Source: Polaromonas sp. AET17H-212
Lineage (GTDB): Bacteria; Pseudomonadota; Gammaproteobacteria; Burkholderiales; Burkholderiaceae_C
DNA: 64,000 bases
Assembly (NCBI RefSeq): GCF_002379085.1
Contig: NZ_NBZW01000001.1
Span: 410,862 to 474,861 of the forward strand
Reading direction: 5' to 3'
Below are positions 16,820-26,275 of the stretch, piece by piece (the first letter of the stretch is position 1; each line of letters begins with the position of its first letter). Under the pieces are notes generated by a model. It made no database searches and had not been told where the DNA came from. It saw only the letters and a list, made by a program, of their open reading frames with translations. The translations under genes and the position numbers were made by a program.

Positions 16820-17104
16820 ATGAAAGAAGGCATTCACCCCAACTACCGCGAAGTTTGTTTCCTGGACATGTCCAATAACTTCAAGTTTGTGACCCGCTCC
16901 TGCGCCAACACCAAAGAAATGGTGAAGATGGAAGACGGCCGCGAACTGCCGCTGTACAAACTCGATACGTCGAGCGAATCGCACCCGTTTTACACCGGCA
17001 CACAGAAATCCGTGGACAACATGGGTGGCCGCGTCGAGAAATTCCGCAACCGTTTTGGCAAGACCGCTGCCAAAGACGCTGCACCAGCGCCTGCTGCCGA
17101 GTAA
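16820..17104 (+). CDS. rpmE2: 50S ribosomal protein L31 type B
   Basis: The 94-residue protein begins [20 protein letters not shown] and contains the L31 signature [10 protein letters not shown]. The ATG at 16820 has an AAGGAAAG ribosome site; a longer frame from 16772 lacks family similarity at its start. The zinc-binding CxxC pairs of type A L31 are absent: only isolated cysteines remain, so this is a zinc-independent (C-minus) form. Such forms often replace the zinc form under zinc limitation, though here it may be the only or main L31. An Ala/Pro tail ends the protein. A strong terminator follows. Confidence 0.96.
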   Translation: MKEGIHPNYREVCFLDMSNNFKFVTRSCANTKEMVKMEDGRELPLYKLDTSSESHPFYTGTQKSVDNMGGRVEKFRNRFGKTAAKDAAPAPAAE

Positions 17105-17130
17105 GCTGCGAAACAGCTTCGGCCACACGA

Positions 17131-17163
17131 AAAAGCAGCCTGAATGTCAGGCTGCTTTTTTTT
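17131..17163 (+). terminator. Rho-independent terminator of rpmE2
   Basis: A perfect stem AAAAGCAGCCTGA / TCAGGCTGCTTTT with a three-base loop ATG ends in a run of eight T residues, 26 bases after the rpmE2 stop codon. Confidence 0.93.
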
Positions 17164-17200
17164 GCCCCAAAATCAGGGCTTCCGCTTCGCCTGACCTCCC

Positions 17201-18970
17201 TTGAACAAACCCTCGCCAGCCATCATTGCCCAGTCCGCAGTTCGCCGCTTGCCCCGGTTGGCGCTGCTGCTGTTCTGCCTGGCCTATGTGCTTCCGGGTT
17301 TTCTGGGGCGCGGGCCCTGGAAAAATGCCGACATTGCGGCCTTTGGCACCATGCGCGAACTGGCAGCCGGCCACACCAGCTGGCTGCATCCGCAACTGCT
17401 GGGGCAGGCCGGCGAGTTTGAAGCGCTGGCGCCCTACTGGCTGGGCGCACTGGCGATCAAGGCACTGCCCTTTCTTGACCCTGCGTTGGCAGCGCGGATA
17501 CCGTTCGGCCTGCTGCTGGCGCTGACGCTGCTGTGCACCTGGTACGCCGTTTACTACCTGGCGCGCAGCCCGCAGGCCCAGCCCGTGGCGTTTGCCTTTG
17601 GCGGAGAAGCCAGCCCGGTTGATTACGCCCGGGCCATTGCCGACGCCGCCTTGCTGGCATTGATCGCCAGTCTCGGCCTGGCCCAGCTCTCGCATGAAAC
17701 CACCCCCGCCCTGGCGCAGCTCGGTTTCACGGCACTGGTTTTTTATGCCGTGGCGGCCAGCGCCTACCGCAACGCCTGGAAAATCATGGGCCCGGCCCTC
17801 GGGCTAGGGGTCGGCCTGGCCGGACTGGCGCTGAGTGGCGCGCCCACGGTGGCGGCCCTCCTGGGCGCCGGCAGCACCCTGGTCGCGCTGGGCCGCGCGC
17901 AAAGCACCCGGCCGGACAACCAGCCGGCCCCTGCCTGGCGCTGGGTGCTGCTGACCGGCGTCCTGACCCTGGCGGTCGCGGCCTTGTCCTGGGCGCTGGA
18001 TCTCTGGCGCTGGCGCATTGAAATTCCCGGCCTGGAAAGCCCGGCCGACCGCAAGGAATGGCGCAGCATCGCGCGCCTGCTGGTCTGGTTCACCTGGCCC
18101 ACCTGGCCGCTGGCCGCCTGGACCCTGTGGCGCTGGCGCCGGCAACTGACCAGCCGGCACGTGGCCCTGCCGCTGTGGTTTGCGCTGGTAGCGCTGGCCG
18201 CCACGGTGACCACCCCCGCGTCGGACCGCAGCCTGCTGCTGAGCCTGCCGCCGCTGGCGGCCCTGGCGGCCTTTGCCTTGCCCACCCTCAAGCGCAGCGT
18301 GGCTTCGCTGATTGACTGGTTCACGCTGCTGTTTTTCACCGGCTGCGGCATCATCATCTGGGTGATCTGGATAGCGATGCAGACCGGCATGCCCAGGCAG
18401 CCCGCCGCCAACGTCGCCAAGCTGGCGCCTGGCTTTGAGCCCAGCTTTTCGTGGCTGGCCTTTCTGGCTGCGGCGCTGGCCACGCTGGCCTGGGCCTGGC
18501 TGGTCAAGTGGCGGGCCGGCCGCCAGCGCGCGGCGGTGTGGAAATCCATGGTGCTGCCCGCCGGCGGCGCCACGCTGTGCTGGCTGCTGCTGATGACGCT
18601 GTGGCTGCCCCTGCTCGACTACGCCCGCAGCTACGCACCGCTCTCGCGGCAGGTCGCGGCGCGTGTCGAGCCCGGTGCCTGCGTCGAGGTGTACGGCCTG
18701 AACAGCGCCCAGGTGGCCGCTTTTCAGTACCACGGTCAGCTTGAGCTGCGCCAGGCCGGTGCCAGGGCCGCCTGTCCCTACCTGGTGGTGGACGCCGATG
18801 CGCAGGACACGCTGAGCAAACACGTCAACCTGCCCGACTGGGCCTACCTGGCCACCTTGCGCCGACCCACCGACAAGAACGAAAACGTGGCGCTGTACAA
18901 AAGAGTCAGCGTGGCGCCGTCCGGCCAGGCGGCCGACCCGGGCACGGCATCGGGCCGCCAGCGACCGTAA
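17201..18970 (+). CDS. Polytopic membrane protein, ArnT/PMT-like glycosyltransferase
   Basis: The 589-residue protein has about ten to twelve hydrophobic segments. The first extracytoplasmic stretch (KNADIAAFGTMRELAAGHTSW, then PYWLGAL and AARIPFG) follows the layout of the ArnT/PMT_2 glycosyltransferases, where an acidic residue in the first loop is catalytic. A soluble C-terminal domain with two or more cysteines (VEPGACVEVYG, RAACPYLVV) follows. Such enzymes move a sugar from a lipid-phosphate carrier to lipid A or protein on the periplasmic side. A stop codon just upstream leaves TTG at 17201 as the only early start. The substrate is unknown, and assignment is by pattern only. Confidence 0.6.
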   Translation: MNKPSPAIIAQSAVRRLPRLALLLFCLAYVLPGFLGRGPWKNADIAAFGTMRELAAGHTSWLHPQLLGQAGEFEALAPYWLGALAIKALPFLDPALAARIPFGLLLALTLLCTWYAVYYLARSPQAQPVAFAFGGEASPVDYARAIADAALLALIASLGLAQLSHETTPALAQLGFTALVFYAVAASAYRNAWKIMGPALGLGVGLAGLALSGAPTVAALLGAGSTLVALGRAQSTRPDNQPAPAWRWVLLTGVLTLAVAALSWALDLWRWRIEIPGLESPADRKEWRSIARLLVWFTWPTWPLAAWTLWRWRRQLTSRHVALPLWFALVALAATVTTPASDRSLLLSLPPLAALAAFALPTLKRSVASLIDWFTLLFFTGCGIIIWVIWIAMQTGMPRQPAANVAKLAPGFEPSFSWLAFLAAALATLAWAWLVKWRAGRQRAAVWKSMVLPAGGATLCWLLLMTLWLPLLDYARSYAPLSRQVAARVEPGACVEVYGLNSAQVAAFQYHGQLELRQAGARAACPYLVVDADAQDTLSKHVNLPDWAYLATLRRPTDKNENVALYKRVSVAPSGQAADPGTASGRQRP

Positions 18971-19096
18971 GCGGCCCGCCACTCCGCGCCGGAAGGCCAT
19001 GCGCAAGACATGTACGGTCGCAATGCGGCCCTTCTCCTACGGCCACTTGCGTCAACACCCTCTGACGAAGGCCTGGCCGCAGGAGAAAAATGGTGC

Positions 19097-19771
19097 ATGA
19101 CCAAACTATCCGTCCGTCCGACCTCTCCCGCGGACATTGATGCCTTACTGAAGCTGCAGGCTCATGTCTACCCCACCATCGCACCCTGGCGGCGCGATCA
19201 ACTGGCCCACCAGCTGGACCTGTTCCCCGAAGGACAGCTGGTCGCCACGCTGGACCAGCGCATCGTCGGCTGCGCCAGCGCGCTGGTGATTGCCTGGGAC
19301 GAATGGGCAGACGAACACACCTGGTCCCAGATCACCGCCGCCGGCACCTTCGACACGCACAACCCGGCAGGATTCACCTTGTACGGCGCCGAGGTTTTTG
19401 TCGATCCGCGCCTGCGCGGCAAACGGGTCGGCCACGCCCTGTACGAAGGCCGGCGCCGCATTTGCCGGCAACTCAATCTCCGGCGCATCATTGCCTGCGG
19501 CAGACTGCCGGGGTATAGCGTCGTGGCACATCAGATGTCGATAGAACTCTATGCAAAAAAAACCTTATGGGGTGATTTCGTGGACCCTGTGCTGAGCTTT
19601 CAGCTGCGTGAGGGATTCCGCTACTGCGGCATCATGGAAAACTACCTGCCCGAAGACAGCGATTCTCTCGGTCACGCCGCGCTGATCGCCTGGATCAACC
19701 CGGACTACGACCCGACGCAAAAACCCGCCCTGCAGCTGGCCGCAGCCCTGCAGCAAGAGGCGACAGCATGA
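19097..19771 (+). CDS. GNAT family N-acetyltransferase paired with a nitrilase
   Basis: The 224-residue protein begins LSVRPTSPADIDALLKLQ and has the acetyl-CoA loop as VDPRLRGKRVGHALYEGRRR (near residues 113-132). The ATG at 19097 has an AGGAG site 11 bases ahead. The stop overlaps the start of the nitrilase gene (ATGA), so the two proteins are made together. In several bacteria the same two domains occur fused in one chain. The likely joint job is acylation or deamidation of a common small amine or amide, but neither substrate is known. Confidence 0.88.
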   Translation: MTKLSVRPTSPADIDALLKLQAHVYPTIAPWRRDQLAHQLDLFPEGQLVATLDQRIVGCASALVIAWDEWADEHTWSQITAAGTFDTHNPAGFTLYGAEVFVDPRLRGKRVGHALYEGRRRICRQLNLRRIIACGRLPGYSVVAHQMSIELYAKKTLWGDFVDPVLSFQLREGFRYCGIMENYLPEDSDSLGHAALIAWINPDYDPTQKPALQLAAALQQEATA

Positions 19772-20688
19772 GCAGCACCGACCTCGCGCGCGAACCCGCG
19801 CACAAACCCCAGCAGACCACCGTACGCATTGCCGCGGTGCAATACCTGCTGCGCGCCATCAGCGACTGGGACGGCTTTGAGAACCAGGTCCGCTTCGTGA
19901 TGAAAGCAGCCGGCGACTACAAACCCCAATTCGTGATGTTTCCGGAAATTTTCACCACCCAGCTGCTGTCCTTCATGGACACCAGCGACCTGCGCAGCGC
20001 GGTGCGGGAAATGGACAGCTACACCGGCCGCTACATCGCGCTGTTCACCGAGCTGGCGGCGCATTGGGGTGTCCACATCATCGGCGGCAGCCACCCGACC
20101 ATCACCAACGGACGCCTGCTCAACACCGCCTATCTTTTCACGCCCGGCGGCAAGGTGTTCACCCAGGACAAGATTCACCTGACACGCTGGGAGAAAGAGA
20201 AATGGAAGGGGGACCCGGGCAACGAATTGAAGGTGTTTGAAACGCCCTACGGTCGCATCAGCATCCTGATCTGCTACGACATCGAGTTTCCCGAACTCTC
20301 GAGAAAGGTGTGCGAACAGGGAGCCGACATCATTTTCGTGCCGTCCTGCACCGACGACAGGCAGGGTTTCTGGCGGGTGCGCTACTGCTGCCATGCGCGC
20401 GCCATCGAGAACCAGGTGTACGTTGCCGTGACCGGTACCGTGGGAAATCTTGCCGTCGAGGGACTGGGGCTTCATTTTGGCCAGGCCGCGATCATCACCC
20501 CGTCCGACTTTCCCTTTGCGCGGGACGGCATCGCTGCCGAGGGTGTGCCCAACATGGAGCAGATCGTGATTGCCGACGTGGACCTGGGCAAACTGGTCAG
20601 CAACCGGGTCAACGGCACCACCATCCCGCTGTACGACAAACGGGTTGACGTCTACGCCAATGATGTCGAGATCGTCTCCACGGTCTGA
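19768..20688 (+). CDS. Carbon-nitrogen hydrolase (nitrilase superfamily)
   Basis: The 306-residue protein shows the Glu-Lys-Cys catalytic triad of the superfamily: FPEIFTTQ (Glu near residue 53), KIHLTRWEKEKWK (Lys near 132) and LICYDIEFPE (Cys near 169). These enzymes cleave or form amides; sequence alone does not separate amidase, N-carbamoyl hydrolase and similar types. It is coupled to the GNAT gene by ATGA and ends 33 bases before the convergent phoR. Confidence 0.92.
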   Translation: MSSTDLAREPAHKPQQTTVRIAAVQYLLRAISDWDGFENQVRFVMKAAGDYKPQFVMFPEIFTTQLLSFMDTSDLRSAVREMDSYTGRYIALFTELAAHWGVHIIGGSHPTITNGRLLNTAYLFTPGGKVFTQDKIHLTRWEKEKWKGDPGNELKVFETPYGRISILICYDIEFPELSRKVCEQGADIIFVPSCTDDRQGFWRVRYCCHARAIENQVYVAVTGTVGNLAVEGLGLHFGQAAIITPSDFPFARDGIAAEGVPNMEQIVIADVDLGKLVSNRVNGTTIPLYDKRVDVYANDVEIVSTV

Positions 20689-20721
20689 CGCAGCCGGTCA
20701 AGGCAGCATCAGCCGGAAGCA

Positions 20722-22065
20722 TCAAACGGGTTGAAGCTGGCGCACCCGGGCGGCGGGAAAAACAATCGAAAATCGCGAGCCCTGGCCAGGCTGGCTTTCG
20801 ATGCGAAGCTCGGCACCGTGGCGCTGTGTCACGTGTTTGACAATCGCCAGGCCCAGCCCGGTCCCGCCGGTTTCACGCGAGCGGCTGCGATCCACCCGGT
20901 AAAAACGTTCGGTCAGGCGTGGAAGGTGTTCCGCAGCGATGCCGGGTCCGGTGTCCTGCACCTGGAATTCCCCACGACCGTCGTCGAGCAGCCGCCAGCT
21001 GACCTTGATCAGGCCTGAAGGCGGGGTGTAACGCACGGCGTTGGTCACGAGGTTGGACATGGCGCTGAGAAGTTCGTTCTGCACGCCCGCCAGCTCGCAG
21101 GGTGGACCCGGTTCAAACTCCAGCCTGTGGCCCGCAGGGGCCAGCATGGCCGACAGCGAGCGAGCCTCCTGCTCGCATTGCGCCAGCAAGGCACCGGTCG
21201 TCACCCACTCAGCGGTATCGGGGAACGGGCTGCCCTCAAGCCGGGACAAGGTGAGCAGGTCGTTGACCAGCGTCTGCATGCGCTGCGACTGCTGCGCCAT
21301 CAGGCCCAGGTACCTGGCTCGCTCGGGCTCCTTGAGCGGCAGCGTCTGCAGCGTTTCAATAAAACCCGACAACACCGTCAGCGGCGTGCGGATTTCATGT
21401 GACACATTCGCCACAAAATCGCGGCGCATGGCTTCCGCCAGCTCAAGCGCGGTGACGTCCCTCGACAGAAGCAGCTTGCGGTCCCTGCCGTAGGCATGCA
21501 GATGCACCGCCAGCCTGACGGGCCGCGCCGGCGTTGACCGGCCGCCAGGGATCATCACATCGCGGGAGAAGTTGCCCGAGGCCAGGTAGGCCGTAAAAGC
21601 GGGAGCGCGCACGAGGTTGGCAATATGCTGCATCACGTCGCGTTGGGCGTCAAAACCAAAATGCTGGGCGGCAGTCTGGTTGCACCATTCAATCCGCCCG
21701 TCCGCATCGAGCAGCACCACGCCGTTCGGAGAAGCCTGCATGGCCGCCAGGAATTCGTTGAGACGTGCCTGGCTTTCCTGGTAACGGCGATCACGATTCT
21801 TCAGCATGCGACGGGTCCGGTCGGCGATTTCACCCCACACCCCGCCGGCTGGCGGCGATGCGCCGGGCAACGAGCCCGGCTCTTCCGCGTTCTGCTCGGC
21901 CCGCAACCACTTCAACAAACGCGTCGTCTGCAAGCTGTCGATCAAGAGCCAGACAATGCTGGCAATCAGAAGTCCCGGCGCCGCGCCTTCCTTGCCGCCC
22001 AACCACCAACCCAAGCCAGACCCGAGCAGCAGAAGGGCTGCAAAAGTTATCCAGCGATTGATCAT
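20722..22065 (-). CDS. phoR: Phosphate regulon sensor histidine kinase PhoR
   Basis: The 447-residue protein has two short N-terminal membrane helices (about 5-20 and 28-45), a PAS domain (about 105-200, NGVVLLDADGRIEWCN), the H-box with the phosphorylated His (FVANVSHEIRTPLTVL) and the N, G1 and G2 boxes (NLVTNAVRYTPP, DTGPGI, GGTGLGLAIVKHV). The short periplasmic part is typical of PhoR, which senses through the Pst-PhoU complex rather than by binding phosphate itself. ATGA overlap with phoB shows co-translation. Confidence 0.95.
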   Translation of the reverse strand: MINRWITFAALLLLGSGLGWWLGGKEGAAPGLLIASIVWLLIDSLQTTRLLKWLRAEQNAEEPGSLPGASPPAGGVWGEIADRTRRMLKNRDRRYQESQARLNEFLAAMQASPNGVVLLDADGRIEWCNQTAAQHFGFDAQRDVMQHIANLVRAPAFTAYLASGNFSRDVMIPGGRSTPARPVRLAVHLHAYGRDRKLLLSRDVTALELAEAMRRDFVANVSHEIRTPLTVLSGFIETLQTLPLKEPERARYLGLMAQQSQRMQTLVNDLLTLSRLEGSPFPDTAEWVTTGALLAQCEQEARSLSAMLAPAGHRLEFEPGPPCELAGVQNELLSAMSNLVTNAVRYTPPSGLIKVSWRLLDDGRGEFQVQDTGPGIAAEHLPRLTERFYRVDRSRSRETGGTGLGLAIVKHVTQRHGAELRIESQPGQGSRFSIVFPAARVRQLQPV

Positions 22066-22787
22066 GTGCCGGATTGTGCAGCAGCGGGTTGACCGACCGT
22101 TGCCAGCCCCGTCAGCCTGTAACCCGCGCCGCGTACCGTTTCCACCATCGCACCGGCCGCGCCGAGCGCCTCGCGCAGGCGCTTGACGTGCACGTCCACC
22201 GTGCGTTCCTCGATGAACACGTGGTCGCCCCAGACCTTGTCCAGCAGCGTGCTGCGGCTGTGCACCCGCTCGGCATGTTTCATCAGGTAGTGCAGCAGCT
22301 TGAACTCCGTGGGGCCGAGCTTGAGTTCCTGACCCTGGAAGGAAATGCGGTGCGTGGCAGCGTCGAGCAACAACTCGCCAACCGTCACGCTGTCGCTGAC
22401 CGACTCCGGCGCACGCCGGCGCAGCACCGCGCGTATGCGGGCCAGCAACTCCTGCGTGGAAAAGGGCTTGGTGATGTAGTCGTCGGCGCCGGCGTCCAGG
22501 CCGGCGACCTTGTCGGGTTCGTCGCCCTTGGCGGTCAGCATCAGGATGGGAATGCTTTTGGTACGGGCCTGTTTGCGCAGGTGCCGCGCCAGCGACAGCC
22601 CGCTTTGCCCGGGGAGCATCCAGTCCAGCAAAATCGCATCGGGAAGCACCGCATCGAGTTCGCGCTGCGCAGCAACGCTGTCGCCGGCAATCACCGGGGA
22701 GAAGCCGCCGTGCGTCAGGTTCACTGCGATGAGCTCGGCAATCGCCGGCTCATCCTCAACAATCAGTATGCGCGGCAGGTGTTTCAT
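22062..22787 (-). CDS. phoB: Phosphate regulon response regulator PhoB
   Basis: The 241-residue protein has an N-terminal receiver domain (EDE near residue 12, phospho-acceptor in LLDWMLPGQSG near 55, ITKPF) and a C-terminal OmpR/PhoB winged-helix domain (FKLLHYLMKHAERVHSR, RTVDVHVKRLREALG, VRGAGYRL). Its recognition sites, direct TGTCAT/C repeats at 11-base spacing, occur at least three times in this window. The ATG at 22785-22787 is chosen over a longer frame because it gives the normal PhoB start (MKHLPRILIVEDEP). Gap to phoU is 16 bases. Confidence 0.96.
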   Translation of the reverse strand: MKHLPRILIVEDEPAIAELIAVNLTHGGFSPVIAGDSVAAQRELDAVLPDAILLDWMLPGQSGLSLARHLRKQARTKSIPILMLTAKGDEPDKVAGLDAGADDYITKPFSTQELLARIRAVLRRRAPESVSDSVTVGELLLDAATHRISFQGQELKLGPTEFKLLHYLMKHAERVHSRSTLLDKVWGDHVFIEERTVDVHVKRLREALGAAGAMVETVRGAGYRLTGLATVGQPAAAQSGT

Positions 22788-22803
22788 GTGCAGATGAGGT
22801 CCA

Positions 22804-23505
22804 TTACTTGACCGCCGACTCGATCTGATCCATCGGGGTGTGCCGGACGTCGGCGCCCTTGACGATGTAGATGATGAACTCGGCAATGTTCTTGGCATGA
22901 TCGCCGACGCGTTCGATGGCCTTGGCCACGAACAGCAGGTCCAGGCTCGGCGAAATGGTGCGCGGGTCTTCCATCATGTAGGTGATGAGCTTGCGCACGA
23001 AACCATCAAACTCCTTGTCAATCAGGTCATCTTCCTTCAGGATCGAAACCGCCGCGGCCGTATCGAGACGGGCAAACGCATCCAGCGCCTTGCGCAGCAG
23101 TGCCGATGCAAGCTCTGCCGCCACATTCAGTTCAGAAGCAGGCAGGGCCCGCGAGGATCCACTCTCAATGATGGACTTGACCATGCGGGCGATTTTTTCC
23201 GCCTCGTCACCGGCACGCTCCAGGTTCGCCGTGGTTTTCGAAATCGCAATCAGCAGCCGCAAATCGCGTGCGGTCGGCTGGCGCCGCGCAATGATGGACG
23301 ACAGGTCACGGTCAATGTCGACTTCCATCGCATTGACCTGGGCCTCGGTCTCAATGACCTGGTTGGCGGTTTCGGCGCTGAACTGCGACAGCGCATAAAT
23401 GGCGTGGCGAATCTGGGATTCGACCAGCCCGCCAAGCTCCATCACGCGCGAGGACACGGTGTTGAGTTCGCTGTCAAACTGGGTGGACAAATGTTTTTCG
23501 GGCAT
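22804..23505 (-). CDS. phoU: Phosphate signalling protein PhoU
   Basis: The 233-residue all-helical protein starts MPEKHLSTQFDSELN and has two PhoU three-helix repeats with the E/D-rich metal-contact segments (GDEAEKIARMVKS and GDHAKNIAEFIIYIV). PhoU links the Pst transporter to PhoR and keeps PhoR in phosphatase mode when phosphate is plentiful. It lies 20 bases after pstB and 16 before phoB; its own ribosome site CAGGAGCG precedes the ATG. Confidence 0.97.
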   Translation of the reverse strand: MPEKHLSTQFDSELNTVSSRVMELGGLVESQIRHAIYALSQFSAETANQVIETEAQVNAMEVDIDRDLSSIIARRQPTARDLRLLIAISKTTANLERAGDEAEKIARMVKSIIESGSSRALPASELNVAAELASALLRKALDAFARLDTAAAVSILKEDDLIDKEFDGFVRKLITYMMEDPRTISPSLDLLFVAKAIERVGDHAKNIAEFIIYIVKGADVRHTPMDQIESAVK

Positions 23506-23525
23506 GGTGCGCTCCTGGTGTCTGG

Positions 23526-24308
23526 TCAGCCGAAACGGCCGGTGATGTAGTCTTCGGTTTCCTTGCGCTTGGGTTTGAAGAAGAGGTCTTCGGTCGCACC
23601 AAACTCGATCAGGTCGCCCAGGTACATGTAGGCCGTGTAGTCGCTGCAGCGGGCCGCCTGCTGCATGTTGTGTGTCACGATGACCACCGTGTAGTCTTCC
23701 TTCAGTTCGGCAATCAGCTCTTCGATCTTGGCGGTCGACAGCGGATCAAGCGCCGAGCAGGGTTCGTCGAGCAACAACACTTCCGGCTTGATCGCGATGC
23801 CGCGTGCGATACACAGGCGTTGTTGCTGGCCGCCCGACAGGCTGGCGCCGTTCTGGTTGAGTTTGTCCTTGACCTCGTTCCACAGCGCGGCCTTGCCCAG
23901 CGCCCATTCGACGCGCTCGTCCATGTCGCTGGCGTTCAGGCTTTCGAACAGCTTCACGCCATAGGCAATGTTGTCGTAAATGGACATGGGAAACGGCGTT
24001 GGTTTCTGGAACACCATGCCGATGCGCGCGCGGATCAGCGAAACGTCTTCCTTGGACGTGATCATGTTCTCGCCGCCCATCATGACCTGGCCCTCGGCGC
24101 GCTGGTCGGGGTAAAGCTCATACATGCGGTTGAAGGTCCGCAACAGGGTGGATTTCCCGCAGCCCGAGGGACCGATGAAAGCCGTGACCTTCTTTTCCGG
24201 AATGTCCAGGTTGACGTTCTTGATCGCGTGGAACTTGCCGTAGTAAAAATTCAGGTCGCGCACCGACATCTTGACCGTTTCATTGCGCGCCAGGGGAGTT
24301 GTTTGCAT
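23526..24308 (-). CDS. pstB: Phosphate ABC transporter ATP-binding protein
   Basis: The 260-residue ATPase has Walker A (GPSGCGKST), the Q-loop ([16 protein letters not shown], typical of PstB), the ABC signature ([14 protein letters not shown]), Walker B ([12 protein letters not shown]) and the switch His (IVTHNM). It powers phosphate uptake through PstA and PstC. It lies 12 bases after pstA in the operon. Confidence 0.98.
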   Translation of the reverse strand: MQTTPLARNETVKMSVRDLNFYYGKFHAIKNVNLDIPEKKVTAFIGPSGCGKSTLLRTFNRMYELYPDQRAEGQVMMGGENMITSKEDVSLIRARIGMVFQKPTPFPMSIYDNIAYGVKLFESLNASDMDERVEWALGKAALWNEVKDKLNQNGASLSGGQQQRLCIARGIAIKPEVLLLDEPCSALDPLSTAKIEELIAELKEDYTVVIVTHNMQQAARCSDYTAYMYLGDLIEFGATEDLFFKPKRKETEDYITGRFG

Positions 24309-24320
24309 CTCGCTTCTTCC

Positions 24321-25196
24321 TCAATTCTTGTTTCTGAAAAGCACGCGTGCCAGGATGTTCAGCGCCAGCACACCCAGCGTGATCAGCAGCACGCCGGCCC
24401 ACGCCAGCTTCTGCCAGTTCTCGAACGGGCTCATGGCGAACTTGAATATCGTCACAGGCAGGCTGGCCATCGGCTGGCTCAAATCGCTGGTCCAGAACTG
24501 GTTGGACAGCGCGGTGAAGAGCAGCGGCGCGGTTTCACCGGCCACGCGGGCCACTGCCAGCAGCACCCCGGTCACGACACCGGCCTGCGCGGCACGCAGC
24601 GTGATGCCCATGATCACCTTCCACTTGGGGCTGCCCAGGGCATAGGCGGCTTCCCGCAGCGCGTTTGGCACCAGCTTGAGCATGTTGTCCGTGGTCCGGA
24701 TGACCACCGGAATGATCAGCAGCGCCAGGGCAACCACACCGGCCCAGCCTGAAAAGCTTTTGACCTGGGCAACAATCAAGGCATACACAAACAGGCCGAC
24801 CACGATGGACGGAGCCGACAGCAGGATGTCGTTGACAAAACCGGTCAGCTTGCCCAGGCGCGTGTGGGCGCCATATTCGGCGAGATAGATGCCGGCCAGC
24901 ACGCCGATTGGTGTGCCCAGCGCGGTCGCCAGCAGCACCATGGTGAGCGAGCCGAAGATGGCGTTGGCCAGCCCGCCGGTTTCAGCATTGGGCGGCGGCG
25001 TCATTTCGGTGAACAGGGCGATGCTGAGCCCCCCCAGACCGAGGCGGAAGGTCTCGAAAAGAATCCACATCAGCCAGAAAAGGCCAAAGGCCATGGCCCC
25101 CAGCGACAGCGTGATGGCGACGATGTTCACCGTCTTGCGCTGACGAAACTTGGCCAGCCGGGCCTGCTGGGCGGGGTTGGTTCCTGCGCTGCTCAT
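24321..25196 (-). CDS. pstA: Phosphate ABC transporter permease PstA
   Basis: The 291-residue inner-membrane protein has six hydrophobic segments and the EAA loop facing the ATPase ([20 protein letters not shown]). It forms the transport channel with PstC. Its start overlaps the pstC stop by four bases (ATGA). Confidence 0.97.
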   Translation of the reverse strand: MSSAGTNPAQQARLAKFRQRKTVNIVAITLSLGAMAFGLFWLMWILFETFRLGLGGLSIALFTEMTPPPNAETGGLANAIFGSLTMVLLATALGTPIGVLAGIYLAEYGAHTRLGKLTGFVNDILLSAPSIVVGLFVYALIVAQVKSFSGWAGVVALALLIIPVVIRTTDNMLKLVPNALREAAYALGSPKWKVIMGITLRAAQAGVVTGVLLAVARVAGETAPLLFTALSNQFWTSDLSQPMASLPVTIFKFAMSPFENWQKLAWAGVLLITLGVLALNILARVLFRNKN

Positions 25197-26158
25197 GTGC
25201 GGGCTCCCTCGCCTTTTTGCAGGCGTGACAGCAGCAGCTTGGACAGACTCAGGACCACGAAGGTAATGAAAAACAGGACCAGGCCCAGGTAAATCAGCGC
25301 GGCCTGGTGCAGCCCTTCACTGGCTTCCGCAAACTCGTTGGCCAGTGCAGAGGTGATGCTGTTGGCCGCCTGAAACAGCGACAGGGAATCGAGCTGGTTG
25401 AAGTTGCCGATCACAAAAGTCACCGCCATGGTTTCGCCCAGCGCCCGCCCCAGACCAAGCATGATGCCGCCGATCACGCCGGCCTTGGTATAGGGCAGCA
25501 CAATCCTGAAAACAACTTCCCAGGTGGTGGCGCCCAGCGCATACGCCGACTCCTTGAGCATGGGCGGGGTGACCTCAAACACATCACGCATCACGGAGGC
25601 GATGAATGGAATGATCATGATGGCCAGAATGATGCCCGCGGCCAGAATGCCGATGCCGACAGGCGGACCGGAGAACAGCGCGCCCAGGTAAGGCACATCG
25701 CCAAAAGCGGCCTGCAACGGCGCCTGCACATATTGGGCAAGAATGGGGCCAAAGACGAGCAGGCCCCACATGCCATAAACGATGGAGGGCACGGCCGCCA
25801 GCAGTTCAATGGCCACACCCAGCGGCCGCCTGAGCCAGCGCGGCGACAGCTCGGTCAGAAACAATGCAATGCCAAAACTCACGGGCACGGCAATCAGCAA
25901 CGCGACAAACGAGGTCATCAGCGTGCCGTAAATCATGACCAGGCCGCCGTATTTGTTCTGCACCGGGTCCCACTCAGAAGTCCACAAAAAGCTCAGGCCG
26001 TACTCTTTGATGGCCGGCCAGGCGCCCATGACGAGCGCCAGGATGATGGCGGCCAGCAACAACAGGGTGACGACAGCCGCCAGCCGGGCCATCCACTCGA
26101 AGACCAGATCGGCCGTCCGGCTTGATCGGCGCTGGGTCGGTGAGGGGGGAACTGACAT
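25193..26158 (-). CDS. pstC: Phosphate ABC transporter permease PstC
   Basis: The 321-residue inner-membrane permease has six predicted helices and the EAA loop ([20 protein letters not shown]). The start at 26158 ([15 protein letters not shown]) is preferred to one 16 codons upstream. Between pstS and this gene is a strong hairpin terminator, so pstC and the genes after it are probably expressed at a lower level than pstS. Confidence 0.96.
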   Translation of the reverse strand: MSVPPSPTQRRSSRTADLVFEWMARLAAVVTLLLLAAIILALVMGAWPAIKEYGLSFLWTSEWDPVQNKYGGLVMIYGTLMTSFVALLIAVPVSFGIALFLTELSPRWLRRPLGVAIELLAAVPSIVYGMWGLLVFGPILAQYVQAPLQAAFGDVPYLGALFSGPPVGIGILAAGIILAIMIIPFIASVMRDVFEVTPPMLKESAYALGATTWEVVFRIVLPYTKAGVIGGIMLGLGRALGETMAVTFVIGNFNQLDSLSLFQAANSITSALANEFAEASEGLHQAALIYLGLVLFFITFVVLSLSKLLLSRLQKGEGART

Positions 26159-26228
26159 GGTTGTTTCTCTGCTGCTGTATGAACTTGCAGGAAGTGTAGC
26201 TGCCACGGCAGACTCCTAAACAGATATG

Positions 26229-26261
26229 AAAAAAGGCGAAGCGACACCCGTCGCTTCGCCC
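26229..26261 (-). terminator. Intrinsic terminator between pstS and pstC
   Basis: On the minus strand an 11-base perfect stem GGCGAAGCGAC / GTCGCTTCGCC with a four-base loop ends in six T residues. It begins 15 bases after the pstS stop. It likely works as a partial terminator that lets pstS mRNA exceed pstCAB mRNA. Confidence 0.88.
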
Positions 26262-26275
26262 ACTCCGAAGCGTAC

